Assembly (NCBI GenBank): GCA_016720345.1
Contig: JADKKV010000001.1
Coordinates: forward strand, 237,433 to 301,432
Reading direction: 5' to 3'
From: Thermomonas sp.
GTDB lineage: Bacteria; Pseudomonadota; Gammaproteobacteria; Xanthomonadales; Xanthomonadaceae
Length of the DNA stretch: 64,000 nucleotides
Each line of letters starts with the position of its first letter. The first letter of the stretch is position 1. Below the pieces are notes generated by a model. It saw only the letters and a list, made by a program, of their open reading frames with translations. It searched no databases and was not told where the DNA came from. Of the stretch, positions 48,590 through 57,159 are shown piece after piece. Made by a program: the position numbers and the translations under genes.

Positions 48590-49414
48590 ATGCGCCAGCC
48601 ATTGCCAGCGCATAGCGCCGGCCTCGGCCTGCGCAGGGCCCTGCTGGACCAGTTGATCGAGGCGCCTGCGGGCGCCTTCGATTTTCTGGAGTGTGCGCCA
48701 GACAACTGGATCGGTGTCGGCGGCGTGCTGGGCGACAAGCTGGCGACGCTGGCCTCCCGGCATCCGCTCAGCGGCCACGGGCTGTCGCTGTCGCTGGGCG
48801 GGCCGGACCCGCTGGACACCACGTTCCTGCGCCAGACCCGCGACTTCCTCGCCCGCCACCAGGTCGTCGCCTACAGCGAGCACCTGAGCTACTGCTCCGC
48901 CTCCGGCCACCTCTACGACCTGCTGCCGATCCCGTTCACCGAGGCCGCGGTGCGCCACGTCGCCGGACGCATCGCGCAAGTGCAGGACGCGCTGGGCCAG
49001 CGCATCGCGATCGAGAACGTCAGCTACTACGCGGCGCCCTTCCAGGCGATGGGCGAGATCGCGTTCATCGAAGCGGTCCTGGGCGAGGCCGACTGCGACC
49101 TGTTGCTCGACGTCAACAACGTCTACGTCAATGCCATCAACCACGGCTACGACGCGCGCGCGTTCGTCGACGCGATGCCGTCGGCGCGGATCGCAAGCAT
49201 CCATGTCGCCGGCCATTACGACGAAGCCGACGACCTCAAGATCGACACCCACGGCGCGGCGGTGAAGGACGCGGTGTGGGACCTGCTCGGCCATGCCTAC
49301 CAGCGGCACGGCGTGCGCCCGACCCTGCTCGAGCGCGACTTCAACGTCCCGCCCCTGCCGGTCCTGCTGGCGGAAGTGCAGCGCATCCGCGACCTGCAGG
49401 CGCGGTTCCGGTGA
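48590..49414 (+). CDS. DUF692 multinuclear non-heme iron oxidative enzyme (MNIO), BufB/HvfB type
   Basis: MNIO enzymes such as MbnB use two or three irons to rearrange cysteine in RiPP precursors. The 274-residue TIM-barrel protein shows the family metal-ligand set: H63 (SGHGLSLSL), H98 (YSEHLSYCS), E142 (IAIENVSYY), the D174-N177 region ([18 protein letters not shown]), H205 and H209 ([12 protein letters not shown]), D219 and H221 (IDTHGAAV) and E248 (LLERDFN). It starts seven bases after the precursor gene, whose EGKCG cysteines are the expected substrate, and overlaps the DUF2063 gene as GTGA. Confidence 0.92.
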   Translation: MRQPLPAHSAGLGLRRALLDQLIEAPAGAFDFLECAPDNWIGVGGVLGDKLATLASRHPLSGHGLSLSLGGPDPLDTTFLRQTRDFLARHQVVAYSEHLSYCSASGHLYDLLPIPFTEAAVRHVAGRIAQVQDALGQRIAIENVSYYAAPFQAMGEIAFIEAVLGEADCDLLLDVNNVYVNAINHGYDARAFVDAMPSARIASIHVAGHYDEADDLKIDTHGAAVKDAVWDLLGHAYQRHGVRPTLLERDFNVPPLPVLLAEVQRIRDLQARFR

Positions 49415-50154
49415 GCACCCTGCGCGAACAACTCGATGCGATGGCGCGGCACGTTCGCGATCCCGCCGCGCACCCGGGTCCGCCGGGCATCGCGGCCCGG
49501 CGCCTGGCGATCTACCGCGGCCTCGTCTACAACAACCTCGACGCCTTGCTGGCCGGCAACTTCCCGGTGATCCGCAAGATCCTCGGCGATGCCGGCTGGC
49601 AGGCGCTGGTGGCTGGCTTCCTTGCCCGCCACCGCTGCCATACGCCACTGTTCACCGAACTCGGCCGCGAGCTGATCGCCTTCCTCGAAGCCGAAACCGA
49701 TCCGCGGCGCCCGTGGCTCGCGGAACTCGCGCATTACGAATGGGCGGAACTTGGCCTGCAGCTGAGCGATGCGGTGGTGCCCCCGCACGATCCCGGCGGA
49801 GACCTGCTCGCAGGCGTGCCCATGCTCTCGCCCCTTGCGTGGCCGCTGGCGTATCGCTGGCCGGTCAATCGCCTTGCGCCGGAGTACCAACCAGGCGAAC
49901 CGCCGCCGGAGCCGACACTGCTCCTGTTGCGCCGCGGGCCCGATGGCCGCATCCATTTCTCCGCGCTGTCGCCGCTGCTGTTCCGCCTGCTGGAGCTGGT
50001 CGATACCGATGCCGGCGTGGACGGACGCCGGCTGATGCGGCAACTCGCGATGGAAGCAGGCCACGCCGATTTCGACGGCTTCCTGGCCGAGGCCACGCCG
50101 ATGCTGCAGCGGTTGCGCAACGAAGGCGTCCTGCTCGGCACCCGCATCGATTAA
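49411..50154 (+). CDS. DUF2063 partner protein, BufC/HvfC type
   Basis: Companion of DUF692 enzymes thought to recognise the precursor and present it to the MNIO. The GTG at 49411 overlaps the previous stop (GTGA) and gives 247 residues. The DUF2063 N-terminal helix bundle is at about 1-95 ([15 protein letters not shown]...[63 protein letters not shown]). A winged-helix-like C-terminal half follows ([34 protein letters not shown]...[13 protein letters not shown]). It is third in the precursor-DUF692-DUF2063 operon. Confidence 0.88.
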   Translation: MSTLREQLDAMARHVRDPAAHPGPPGIAARRLAIYRGLVYNNLDALLAGNFPVIRKILGDAGWQALVAGFLARHRCHTPLFTELGRELIAFLEAETDPRRPWLAELAHYEWAELGLQLSDAVVPPHDPGGDLLAGVPMLSPLAWPLAYRWPVNRLAPEYQPGEPPPEPTLLLLRRGPDGRIHFSALSPLLFRLLELVDTDAGVDGRRLMRQLAMEAGHADFDGFLAEATPMLQRLRNEGVLLGTRID

Positions 50155-50163
50155 CCTGTCGCG

Positions 50164-50853
50164 ATGACCGAGATCCAAGAAACGCCGGCCTTCAAGCCGA
50201 TGGCCGAGCGCTTCCGCGGCTACCTGCCGGTGGTGGTGGACGTTGAAACCGGGGGCTTCGACTGGAACAAGCACGCATTGCTGGAAATCGCGGCGGTGCC
50301 GATCGAACTGGACCCGCACGGCCGCTTCGTGCCGGGCGAGGTTTGCCATGCGCACATCGAACCGGCGCCGGGCACCTCGATCGACCCCAAGTCGCTGGAA
50401 GTGACCGGCATCAAGATCGGCCACCCGCTGCGCTTCGCCGTGGATGAACGCGAGGGCCTGGACAAGGTGTTCGTGCCGGTACGCGCGGCGGCGAAGAAGC
50501 ACGGCTGCCAGCGCGCGATCCTGGTCGGCCACAACGCGCACTTCGACCTCAATTTCCTGAACGCCGCGGTCAACCGGGTGCAGCACAAGCGCAACCCGTT
50601 CCACCCGTTCAGCGTGTTCGACACGGTGACGATGGCGGGGCTGATGTACGGCCAGACCGTGCTGGCCCGCGCGATCCACGCCGCCGGCCTGGACTGGGAC
50701 CAGCGCGAGGCGCATTCGGCGGTCTACGACGCGGAACGCACCGCGCAGCTGTTCTGCATCATCGCGAATGCGTGGCCTCGATGTGGCCCGTCGCCGGGCG
50801 CCATGCCCGAAGCGAGCGCAGGGACAATCGGCGCCATGGATGGCGCCGATTAG
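50164..50853 (+). CDS. rnt: ribonuclease T with repeat-derived C-terminal tail
   Basis: 3'-5' exoribonuclease that trims tRNA and other stable RNA ends. The DEDDh set is D26 and E28 ([11 protein letters not shown]), D128 ([11 protein letters not shown]), and H184 and D189 ([11 protein letters not shown]). The core ends at about residue 205 ([10 protein letters not shown]). Residues 209-229 ([21 protein letters not shown]) are encoded by the nested palindrome at 50790-50911 and have no family counterpart, so the gene seems to have lost its original stop to the repeat. It starts nine bases after the DUF2063 gene. Cotranscription is possible, but its function is unrelated. Confidence 0.95.
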   Translation: MTEIQETPAFKPMAERFRGYLPVVVDVETGGFDWNKHALLEIAAVPIELDPHGRFVPGEVCHAHIEPAPGTSIDPKSLEVTGIKIGHPLRFAVDEREGLDKVFVPVRAAAKKHGCQRAILVGHNAHFDLNFLNAAVNRVQHKRNPFHPFSVFDTVTMAGLMYGQTVLARAIHAAGLDWDQREAHSAVYDAERTAQLFCIIANAWPRCGPSPGAMPEASAGTIGAMDGAD

Positions 50854-50911
50854 CCTACATGGATGTATTCACGGCGTGTCCCAAGCCGCTTCGGGCACGG
50901 CGCCCGGCGAC
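50790..50911. repeat. nested palindromic repeat element, copy 1
   Basis: Outer arms of 25 bp (50790-50814 and 50887-50911) are inverted repeats matching at 24 of 25 positions. Inside lies an 11-bp-arm palindrome, ATCGGCGCCAT-GG-ATGGCGCCGAT (50827-50850), followed by ACATGGATGT. It fills the space between convergent rnt and the CBU_0592-like gene and reads into rnt. It resembles REP/intergenic palindromes common in xanthomonads. Confidence 0.8.
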
Positions 50912-51178
50912 TCACCGCGCTTCGGTGCGCTTCTCCTTGAACGACCGCGCAATCCCGTAAACGCTGACCGCGATCCACGCGGCTTCCAGCAGGAACACCG
51001 ACAGGTTGAAGGTGCCCAGCAAGGACACCAGCACGCCGGCCGCGCCGAACAGGTTGAGCAACTGGTAGACCAGTCCGGTGCCGGACAGCCTGCCCGCCTG
51101 CAGCAGCGCAAAGCCGCCAAGGATCATCGCGGTGCCCAGCAGGCCCACCCAGTCGTACCACGCCAAGTCCAGCGCCAT
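50912..51178 (-). CDS. small membrane protein, CBU_0592 family
   Basis: About 88 residues with three hydrophobic helices (WVGLLGTAMILGGFALLQAG, LVYQLLNLFGAAGVLVSLLG, LSVFLLEAAWIAVSVYGIAR) and a basic tail (SFKEKRTEAR). This resembles the CBU_0592-like domain family, whose function is unknown. I prefer the ATG at 51176-51178 because GGGGGA lies about seven bases upstream. An ATG at 51184 is also in frame. It follows rlmB closely on the minus strand. Its stop abuts the palindromic element. Confidence 0.8.
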   Translation of the reverse strand: MALDLAWYDWVGLLGTAMILGGFALLQAGRLSGTGLVYQLLNLFGAAGVLVSLLGTFNLSVFLLEAAWIAVSVYGIARSFKEKRTEAR

Positions 51179-51196
51179 CGTCATTTCCCCCAGGTG

Positions 51197-51943
51197 CTAC
51201 GGCTGCCGCTGCCGGACCGCTTCGAACAGCGCGATGCCGGTGGCGACGGAGACATTCAGGCTCTCGAACTCGCCGGGCATCGGGATCTTCACCAGCTGGT
51301 CGCAGTTCTCGCGGGTCAACCGGCGCAGGCCGTCGCCCTCGCTGCCCATCACCAGCGCGACGTTGCCCTTCAGGTCCAGCGCGTACAGCGAAGCCGTGGC
51401 TTCGCCGGCGAATCCGTAGATCCACACCCCCGCCTTCTGCAGGTCGCGCAGGGTGCGCGAGAGGTTGGTGACGCTGAAGACCGGCAACGTGTCCGCCGCG
51501 CCGGCCGAGGTCTTGCGCACGGTGGCGTTGACCTGCACCGCCTTGTCCTTCGGGAACACCACCGCGGTCGCGCCCGCCGCCGCCGCGCTGCGCAGGCAGG
51601 CGCCGAGGTTGTGCGGATCCTGCACGCCATCCAGCACCAGCACCAGCGCCTTGCCGCCGGCCGCTTCGACCAGGCCGACCAGTTCGTGCTCGTCCCAGGT
51701 CTTCGCCGCTGCATAGCGCGCCGCCGCGCCCTGGTGGCGCACGCCGCCGGAGACGCCATCCAGCGCGCCCTGGGCCACGCGGCGGACGTCGATCTCCTTG
51801 CGCCGCGCCTGCTGTTCGATCTCGACGATGCGCGGGTTCTTGCCGCCGGCCTCAAGCAGCACCTCGCGCACGTGCTCGGCGTCGTGTTCCAGCGCCGAAG
51901 CCACCGCGTTGAGGCCGACGATCCATTGGGCTTGCTTGCTCAT
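51197..51943 (-). CDS. rlmB: 23S rRNA (guanosine-2'-O)-methyltransferase RlmB
   Basis: SPOUT methyltransferase acting on G2251 of 23S rRNA. 248 residues from the ATG at 51941-51943 (MSKQAQWIVGLNAVASALEH). An N-terminal RNA-binding domain precedes the knot motifs LVLDGVQDPHNLGACLRSAAAAGATAVVFPKDKAV, NVALVMGSEGDGLRRLTRENCD and IPMPGEFESLNVSVATGIALFEAVRQR. It lies downstream of rnr as in many gammaproteobacteria, separated here by a palindromic repeat. Confidence 0.95.
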   Translation of the reverse strand: MSKQAQWIVGLNAVASALEHDAEHVREVLLEAGGKNPRIVEIEQQARRKEIDVRRVAQGALDGVSGGVRHQGAAARYAAAKTWDEHELVGLVEAAGGKALVLVLDGVQDPHNLGACLRSAAAAGATAVVFPKDKAVQVNATVRKTSAGAADTLPVFSVTNLSRTLRDLQKAGVWIYGFAGEATASLYALDLKGNVALVMGSEGDGLRRLTRENCDQLVKIPMPGEFESLNVSVATGIALFEAVRQRQP

Positions 51944-51971
51944 ACGCTTATTGTGCCCATACACACCGCGA

Positions 51972-52094
51972 TGTTGCGCGGGTCGGGGCGGAGCGGCCTG
52001 CGGAAATCCGGCCATGGATGGCCGGCGGCCGCGCCTCGAACAGGATGTTCGCAGAAGCGGAGGAGCAGGCCGCTTCGCCCCGGCCTGCGCAACA
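51972..52094. repeat. nested palindromic repeat element, copy 2
   Basis: Outer 30-bp inverted arms (51972-52001 and 52065-52094) match at 27 of 30 positions. An inner palindrome CCGGCCAT-GG-ATGGCCGG (52008-52025) shares the central CCATGGATGG with copy 1. It lies between rnr and rlmB on their common transcript, one base from the rnr stop codon. It could fold into a long mRNA hairpin and uncouple the two genes. Confidence 0.78.
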
Positions 52095-52095
52095 C

Positions 52096-54624
52096 TCAGT
52101 ACTTCTGCTTCTGCCGCTTCGCCGGCTTGCCACGCTCGGGCAGCGGCTTGGCGGCTGCGACGCCTTCCTCGACCAGCCGGAAATCGATCTTGCGATCTTC
52201 CACGCTGGCCTTGAGCACCACCACCCGCACGCGGTCGCCGAGGCGGTATTCGCGGCCGCGGCGCTCGCCGGTCAGGGTCTTGCGCACCGCATCGAAGTGG
52301 TAGAAGTCGTTGGCCAGCTGGGTCACGTGGACCAGTCCGTTGACCTTGGAATCGTCCAGTTCGACGAACAGGCCGAAGCTGGTGACGCCGCTGATGGTGC
52401 CCTCGAATTCCTTGCCCACGTGGTCTTCCATCCACGCCGCGCGATAGCGCTCGTCGACCTCGCGCTGGGCCTCGTCGGCGCGGCGCGAACGCTCGGAGCA
52501 CTGCAGCGACAGGCTGGCCATCCGGTGCGGGGAGTATTCGTAGGCATCGCGCCTGCCGCCGGCCAGCGCGTGCTTGATCGCGCGGTGAACCAGCAGGTCC
52601 GGGTAGCGCCGGATCGGCGAGGTGAAGTGCGCGTATGCCTCCAGCGCCAACCCGAAGTGGCCGATGTTGTCCGGCGCGTACACCGCCAGCGACTGGCTGC
52701 GCAGGATCACCGATTCCAGCAGCGCGGCATCGGGACGCTCGCGGATCTTCTCCAGCAGCGCGCGGAAATCCTTCGGGCGCAGCTTGGCCCATGGCGGCAG
52801 GCGCAGCGCGAACTCCTTGAGGAATTCGCCGAGGTCCGCGTACTTGGATTCCGGCGGCTTGTCGTGGTTGCGGTACGGCGCCGGGATGCCAACGCCCATC
52901 AGGTACAGCGCGGCCTGCACGTTGGCCGCGATCATGCATTCCTCGATCAGCTTGTGCGCGTCGTTGCGCTGGAGCATGCCGGCCTGGCTGACCGCGCCCT
53001 TGGCATCCAGCACGAAGCGCACTTCGCTGCTCTCGAACTCGATCGCACCGCGCCTGGCGCGCGCCTTGTCCAGCACCTTGTACAACTGGTGCAGGCGCTG
53101 GATCTGCGGCAGCAGCCCGCCAATCTTGGCCAGCGCGGCATCGCGGTCGTCCTCGGGGATGCCCTCGCCCACCGCGTTCCACACATCGGTGTAGGTCAGG
53201 CGCGCGTGCGAGTGCATCGCCGCCTCGTAGAACTCGCTTGCGGTCACGATGCCGTCGCGGCCGACCTGCATGTCGCACACGAAGCACAGGCGATCGGCCT
53301 TCGGCACCAGCGAACAGATGCCGTTGCTCAGGGTTTCCGGCAGCATCGGCACCACGAACCCGGGGAAATACACCGAGGTCGCGCGCAACTGCGCTTCATC
53401 GTCCAGCGGCGTGCCGGGACGCACGTAATGGGAGACGTCGGCGATCGCGACGATCAGGCGGAAGCCGTCGCGGTTGGGCTCGCACCAGACCGCGTCGTCG
53501 AAATCCTTGGCGTCCTCGCCGTCGATGGTGACCAGCGGCAGCGCGCGCAGGTCGACCCGGCGCGCGGCGGTCGCGGCATCCACCTGCAGCGGCACCGCGG
53601 TGGCCTCGGCCAGCACCGCCGGCGGGAATTCGTGCGGGATCTCGTGGCCGTGGATCGCGGCCTCCACCGCCAGCGACGCGGTCAGCTTGTCGCCCAGCAC
53701 CGCCAGCACCTTGCCGATCGGTGGCCGGGTGGCATCCATCGCCCGGGTGATCTCCACCACCACCAGCTGCCCGGCCCTGGCCTCGTTGCGGCCATCGTGC
53801 GGGATCATCACGTTGCGCTGGATGCGCTTGTCGTCGGGCACCACGAACGCGATGCCGTCTTCTTCGGTAAAGCGGCCGAGCAGGCGGTTGAGCCGGCGCT
53901 CCAGCACCTCGACGATCGCCCCTTCCTTGCGCCCGCTGCGGTCCACGCCGGTGACGCTGGCCAGCACGCGGTCGCCGTGCATCGCCTTGCGCATCTCGAA
54001 CGGCGGCAGGAACAGGTCGTCGCCGCCGCCCGCGTCCGGGCGCAGGAAGCCGAACCCGTTCGGATTGGCGATCACCACGCCGGGCACGAGGTCCATCTGC
54101 GCGGCGGGGGCGAAACCGCCGCGGCGGTTCTGCAGCAACTGGCCGTCGCGGACCATCGCGCCAAGGCGCTTGCCCAGCGCCTCGAAGCGGTCGGGCGCGG
54201 TCAGCGCGAGCCTGGCCGCCAGCGCTTCGGCGTCCATCGGGCCGTCGTTGGCGGCCAGCACCTGCAGGATCATCTCGCGGCTGGCGATCGGCTGTTCATA
54301 GCGTTGCGCCTCGCGCGCGGCGTGCGGGTCGCCCGCGCGCGCAGGGCTGGCCGGCATCGCCGGCTGCCTGGCGGTCGGCGGATGCGCGCGCCTGCTTGCC
54401 GCGGTGTCCGCATGCGGGTGCCCGGACCGGGCGCCTGGCTTGCCAGCGCCGGCACCGCCGAACGCGCGCATCAAGCCGGCGTCGGGCAGCCATCCCGGCG
54501 CCTTGCTGGCGGCCTTCTTCGGACCCGGCCGCCCCGTTGGCGTGCCTTCGCTGCGGGTGGGGCCGGTCTTGCCGGGTGTCTTGCCACCGCGGCCAGGGCC
54601 GCGCTTGCTGGGGGGTTTGCTCAT
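52096..54624 (-). CDS. rnr: ribonuclease R
   Basis: Processive 3'-5' exoribonuclease able to degrade structured RNA. From the ATG at 54622-54624 the product has 842 residues. Residues 1-115 are a basic, Pro/Ala/Gly-rich extension (SKPPSKRGPGRGGKTPGKTG...). Then come a winged helix (SREMILQVLAANDGPMDAEALAARL), cold-shock domains (GFGFLRPDAGGGDDLFLPP), the RNB core with DGEDAKDFDDAVWCE and its aspartates, and HFTSPIRRYPDLLVHRAIKHAL. An S1 domain (GKEFEGTISGVTSFGLFVEL) and a lysine-rich tail finish the protein. The long disordered N-terminus is unusual compared with E. coli RNase R. Confidence 0.96.
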   Translation of the reverse strand: MSKPPSKRGPGRGGKTPGKTGPTRSEGTPTGRPGPKKAASKAPGWLPDAGLMRAFGGAGAGKPGARSGHPHADTAASRRAHPPTARQPAMPASPARAGDPHAAREAQRYEQPIASREMILQVLAANDGPMDAEALAARLALTAPDRFEALGKRLGAMVRDGQLLQNRRGGFAPAAQMDLVPGVVIANPNGFGFLRPDAGGGDDLFLPPFEMRKAMHGDRVLASVTGVDRSGRKEGAIVEVLERRLNRLLGRFTEEDGIAFVVPDDKRIQRNVMIPHDGRNEARAGQLVVVEITRAMDATRPPIGKVLAVLGDKLTASLAVEAAIHGHEIPHEFPPAVLAEATAVPLQVDAATAARRVDLRALPLVTIDGEDAKDFDDAVWCEPNRDGFRLIVAIADVSHYVRPGTPLDDEAQLRATSVYFPGFVVPMLPETLSNGICSLVPKADRLCFVCDMQVGRDGIVTASEFYEAAMHSHARLTYTDVWNAVGEGIPEDDRDAALAKIGGLLPQIQRLHQLYKVLDKARARRGAIEFESSEVRFVLDAKGAVSQAGMLQRNDAHKLIEECMIAANVQAALYLMGVGIPAPYRNHDKPPESKYADLGEFLKEFALRLPPWAKLRPKDFRALLEKIRERPDAALLESVILRSQSLAVYAPDNIGHFGLALEAYAHFTSPIRRYPDLLVHRAIKHALAGGRRDAYEYSPHRMASLSLQCSERSRRADEAQREVDERYRAAWMEDHVGKEFEGTISGVTSFGLFVELDDSKVNGLVHVTQLANDFYHFDAVRKTLTGERRGREYRLGDRVRVVVLKASVEDRKIDFRLVEEGVAAAKPLPERGKPAKRQKQKY

Positions 54625-54722
54625 GCGTCGATGGTACATCGCGCCCGTGCAGCGGCCGTCGGCATCGCGCGGATCCGTTGACATCGTCCGAATCGCACTG
54701 CAACATACGCCCCCTGCACCCT

Positions 54723-54809
54723 GCCCGGGTGGCGGAATTGGTAGACGCACTAGCTTCAGGTGCTAGCGGGGGCAACTTCGTGGAGGTTCGAGTCCTCTCC
54801 CGGGCACCA
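54723..54809 (+). tRNA. tRNA-Leu (anticodon CAG)
   Basis: An 87-nt class II tRNA starting GCCCGGGTGGCGGAATTGG and ending CCCGGGC plus encoded ACCA. The anticodon stem CTAGC/GCTAG encloses TTCAGGT, giving CAG (54757-54759), which reads CTG, the dominant leucine codon in this GC-rich genome. The long variable arm (GGGGCAACTTC...) confirms leucine. Confidence 0.97.
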
Positions 54810-54821
54810 GGTACAACCAAG

Positions 54822-54846
54822 AACCCTCGCTGACGCGGGGGTTTTT
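54822..54846 (+). terminator. terminator after tRNA-Leu
   Basis: AACCCTCGC / GCGGGGGTT with loop TGAC (one G-T pair) runs into TTTTT (54842-54846), 12 bp after the tRNA 3' end. Confidence 0.88.
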
Positions 54847-54864
54847 CGTTTCCGGGATTGCAGG

Positions 54865-54878
54865 TTGATCCAGATCAA
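54865..54878 (+). promoter_or_regulatory. FNR box upstream of hemN
   Basis: TTGATCCAGATCAA is a perfect TTGAT-N4-ATCAA palindrome, the consensus for Fnr/Anr, 34 bp upstream of the hemN start. The fnr-type gene follows hemN, so this site also allows autoregulation. Confidence 0.9.
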
Positions 54879-54912
54879 GATGCGCGCACAGGGCGCCGCC
54901 TAGGCTGCGCGC

Positions 54913-56313
54913 ATGGAATCGCAAGCCATTGCCTTCAACGCCGAGTTGCTGCGCCGATACGACCGGCCGGGACCGCGCTATACATCGTATCCGACCGCGC
55001 CGCAGTTCCACGCGGGCTTCGGTGCGCGGGAGTTGCGCGCGGTCGCCAGCGCCAGCAACGGCGACCCGATCCCGCGCCGGCTGTCGCTGTACGTGCACGT
55101 GCCGTTCTGCGCCAGCCCCTGCTTCTACTGCGGCTGCAACCGCATCATCACCCGCGACACCGCGCGCGGCGAGGCTTACCTCGCGCGCCTGTACCGCGAG
55201 ATCGCGCTGACCGCGCCGCTGTTCGACCGCGACCGCGAGGTGATCCAGCTGCACTTCGGCGGCGGCACCCCGAATTTCCTGTCGCCGGCGCAGCTGCGCG
55301 AGGTGGTCGACACCCTGCGCAGCCACTTCCATTTCTCGGATGCGGACGAACGCGACCTGTCGATCGAGCTCGATCCGCGCTTCGTCAGCCCGGCCGACAT
55401 CGCCGAACTGGCGGCCGCCGGCTTCAACCGCGCCAGCTTCGGCGTGCAGGATTTCGATCCCGAGGTGCAGGTCGCGGTCAACCGCATCCAGTCGGTGGAG
55501 GAAACCCGCGCGGTGGTCGACGCCTGCCGCGGCAACGGCTTCCGCTCGGTCAACATCGACCTGATCTACGGACTGCCGAAGCAGACCCGCGAGGGCTTCG
55601 CGCGCACCCTCGACATCGTCACCGGGATGCGCCCGGACCGGGTCGCGGTGTACGGTTACGCGCACCTGCCGGAGCTGTTCAAGCCGCAGAAGCAGATCGT
55701 CGGCGCCGACCTGCCGGACGCCGAAACCCGGCTGGCGCTGCTGCAGCTGGCGATCGAACGCCTGACCGCGGCCGGCTATTGCTACATCGGCATGGACCAT
55801 TTCGCCCTGCCCGACGACGAACTGGCGCTGGCGCAGGCGCGCGGCGGGCTGCACCGAAATTTCATGGGCTACACCACCCACGCCGACAGCGACCTGGTCG
55901 GGCTTGGCGTATCCGCGATCAGCCACGTCGGCGACAGCTTCAGCCAGAACCCGCGCGACCTGCCGAGCTGGCAGGCGGCGCTGGACGAGGGCCGGCTGCC
56001 GGTGTTCCGGGGCATGCGCCTGGACGAGGACGACCAGCTGCGCGCGGACCTGATCCAGCAGCTGATGTGCCAGGGCGAAATCCCGATGGCGGCGCTGGAG
56101 CGCCGTTATGGCATCGATTTCGCCGCCTATTTCGCCGATGCGCTGGCCAAGTTGCAGCCGCTGGCGGAGGACGGACTGGTGCGGATCGAGGCGGACCGGA
56201 TCACGGTGACCTCGCGCGGGCGCATGCTGTTGCGTAATATTGCGATGTGCTTCGACCGCTACCTCGACCAACCCGTCACCGACGCCAGGCCGCGATTCTC
56301 GCGCGCGATCTGA
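54913..56313 (+). CDS. hemN: oxygen-independent coproporphyrinogen III oxidase HemN
   Basis: Radical-SAM enzyme that decarboxylates coproporphyrinogen III when oxygen is scarce. 466 residues. The cluster motif CASPCFYCGC supplies C66, C70 and C73. Other HemN marks are YTSYPTAPQF near the N-terminus, HFGGGTPNFLSP, ELDPRFV, ASFGVQDFDPEVQVAVNRIQ and the C-terminal tail RNIAMCFDRYLD. A consensus FNR box lies in its promoter. It is followed by the fnr-type gene four bases on and probably cotranscribed. Confidence 0.97.
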   Translation: MESQAIAFNAELLRRYDRPGPRYTSYPTAPQFHAGFGARELRAVASASNGDPIPRRLSLYVHVPFCASPCFYCGCNRIITRDTARGEAYLARLYREIALTAPLFDRDREVIQLHFGGGTPNFLSPAQLREVVDTLRSHFHFSDADERDLSIELDPRFVSPADIAELAAAGFNRASFGVQDFDPEVQVAVNRIQSVEETRAVVDACRGNGFRSVNIDLIYGLPKQTREGFARTLDIVTGMRPDRVAVYGYAHLPELFKPQKQIVGADLPDAETRLALLQLAIERLTAAGYCYIGMDHFALPDDELALAQARGGLHRNFMGYTTHADSDLVGLGVSAISHVGDSFSQNPRDLPSWQAALDEGRLPVFRGMRLDEDDQLRADLIQQLMCQGEIPMAALERRYGIDFAAYFADALAKLQPLAEDGLVRIEADRITVTSRGRMLLRNIAMCFDRYLDQPVTDARPRFSRAI

Positions 56314-56317
56314 GGGC

Positions 56318-57085
56318 GTGCCGGTGGGCGTCTTGAGCAACGTGCCGTTCCCGCGGCAGAGTCCGCAGACCCTGGCCGACGACGGCGACAGCCTGCGCTT
56401 CTGCTCCACCTGCGCGTTCTCGCAGGCGTGCATGGACGAGGGCATGGACAAGGGCGCGCTGATGGACCTGCACGTGCTGGTCGAGCACATCGGCCCGTTC
56501 CATGCCGGCGACCACCTGTTCCGCGAGGGCGAGCCGTTCGAGGCGATCGCCGCGGTGCGCGCCGGCACGGTCAAGACCTACGTGGTGGATCGCGACGGCC
56601 ACGAGCACGTGCTCGGCTTCCACCTGCCGGGCGAGGTGATCGGCCTCAACGCGATCGACGGCGAGACCTACCCGTGCAACGCGGTGGCGCTGGACACGGT
56701 GATGCTGTGCCGCTTCTCGTTCCCGAAGATCGCGGTGCTGGCCACCCGCCTGCCGGGGCTGCAGCGGCAACTGTTCCGCCTGCTGAGCCGCGACATCGGG
56801 CGTGCCGCGCTGCTGGCCGGCGACTGGTCCGCCGACCAGCGCATGGCCGCGTTCCTGGTCGGGCTGTCGCGCCGGCTCGCCGCGCGCGGGTTCTCCGCCA
56901 CCCGCTTCCAGCTGACCATGGCCCGCACCGACATCGCCAACTACCTGCGGCTCGCGCCGGAAACGGTCAGCCGCGTGCTGCGCCGGTTCCAGGAAGAGGG
57001 GCGGCTGGTGGTGGACCGGCGTGAGCTGGAATTGCTGGACACCGCTGCGCTGGAAGCGCTGGCGGCCCCGGTCCTGCGCGCCTGA
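56318..57085 (+). CDS. fnr: Fnr/Anr-type transcription factor with [4Fe-4S] cysteines
   Basis: Oxygen-sensing Crp-family regulator. The start is probably GTG at 56318 (or GTG at 56324), giving 255 residues. The N-terminal cluster ligands are C29, C32 and C38 in FCSTCAFSQACMDEG (C-x2-C-x5-C) and the fourth is C131 in DTVMLCRFSF. An extra C120 (YPCN) is present. The effector-fold domain is at about 50-165, and the HTH recognition helix RLAPETVSRVLRRFQEEG has the E-x2-S-R code that reads TTGAT half-sites. Four FNR-like boxes between here and 63.5 kb define its likely local regulon. Confidence 0.95.
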   Translation: MPVGVLSNVPFPRQSPQTLADDGDSLRFCSTCAFSQACMDEGMDKGALMDLHVLVEHIGPFHAGDHLFREGEPFEAIAAVRAGTVKTYVVDRDGHEHVLGFHLPGEVIGLNAIDGETYPCNAVALDTVMLCRFSFPKIAVLATRLPGLQRQLFRLLSRDIGRAALLAGDWSADQRMAAFLVGLSRRLAARGFSATRFQLTMARTDIANYLRLAPETVSRVLRRFQEEGRLVVDRRELELLDTAALEALAAPVLRA

Positions 57086-57110
57086 ACCACGCACTGCGTC
57101 GGTCCACGGA

Positions 57111-57124
57111 CTGACCTGGATCAA
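57111..57124 (+). promoter_or_regulatory. FNR-like box upstream of nnrS
   Basis: CTGACCTGGATCAA matches TTGAT-N4-ATCAA at 8 of 10 positions, 35 bp upstream of nnrS. One half-site is perfect. Confidence 0.6.
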
Positions 57125-57159
57125 AGCGGATCCAGCGCGTCGCCGGCAGACTGGCGCGC

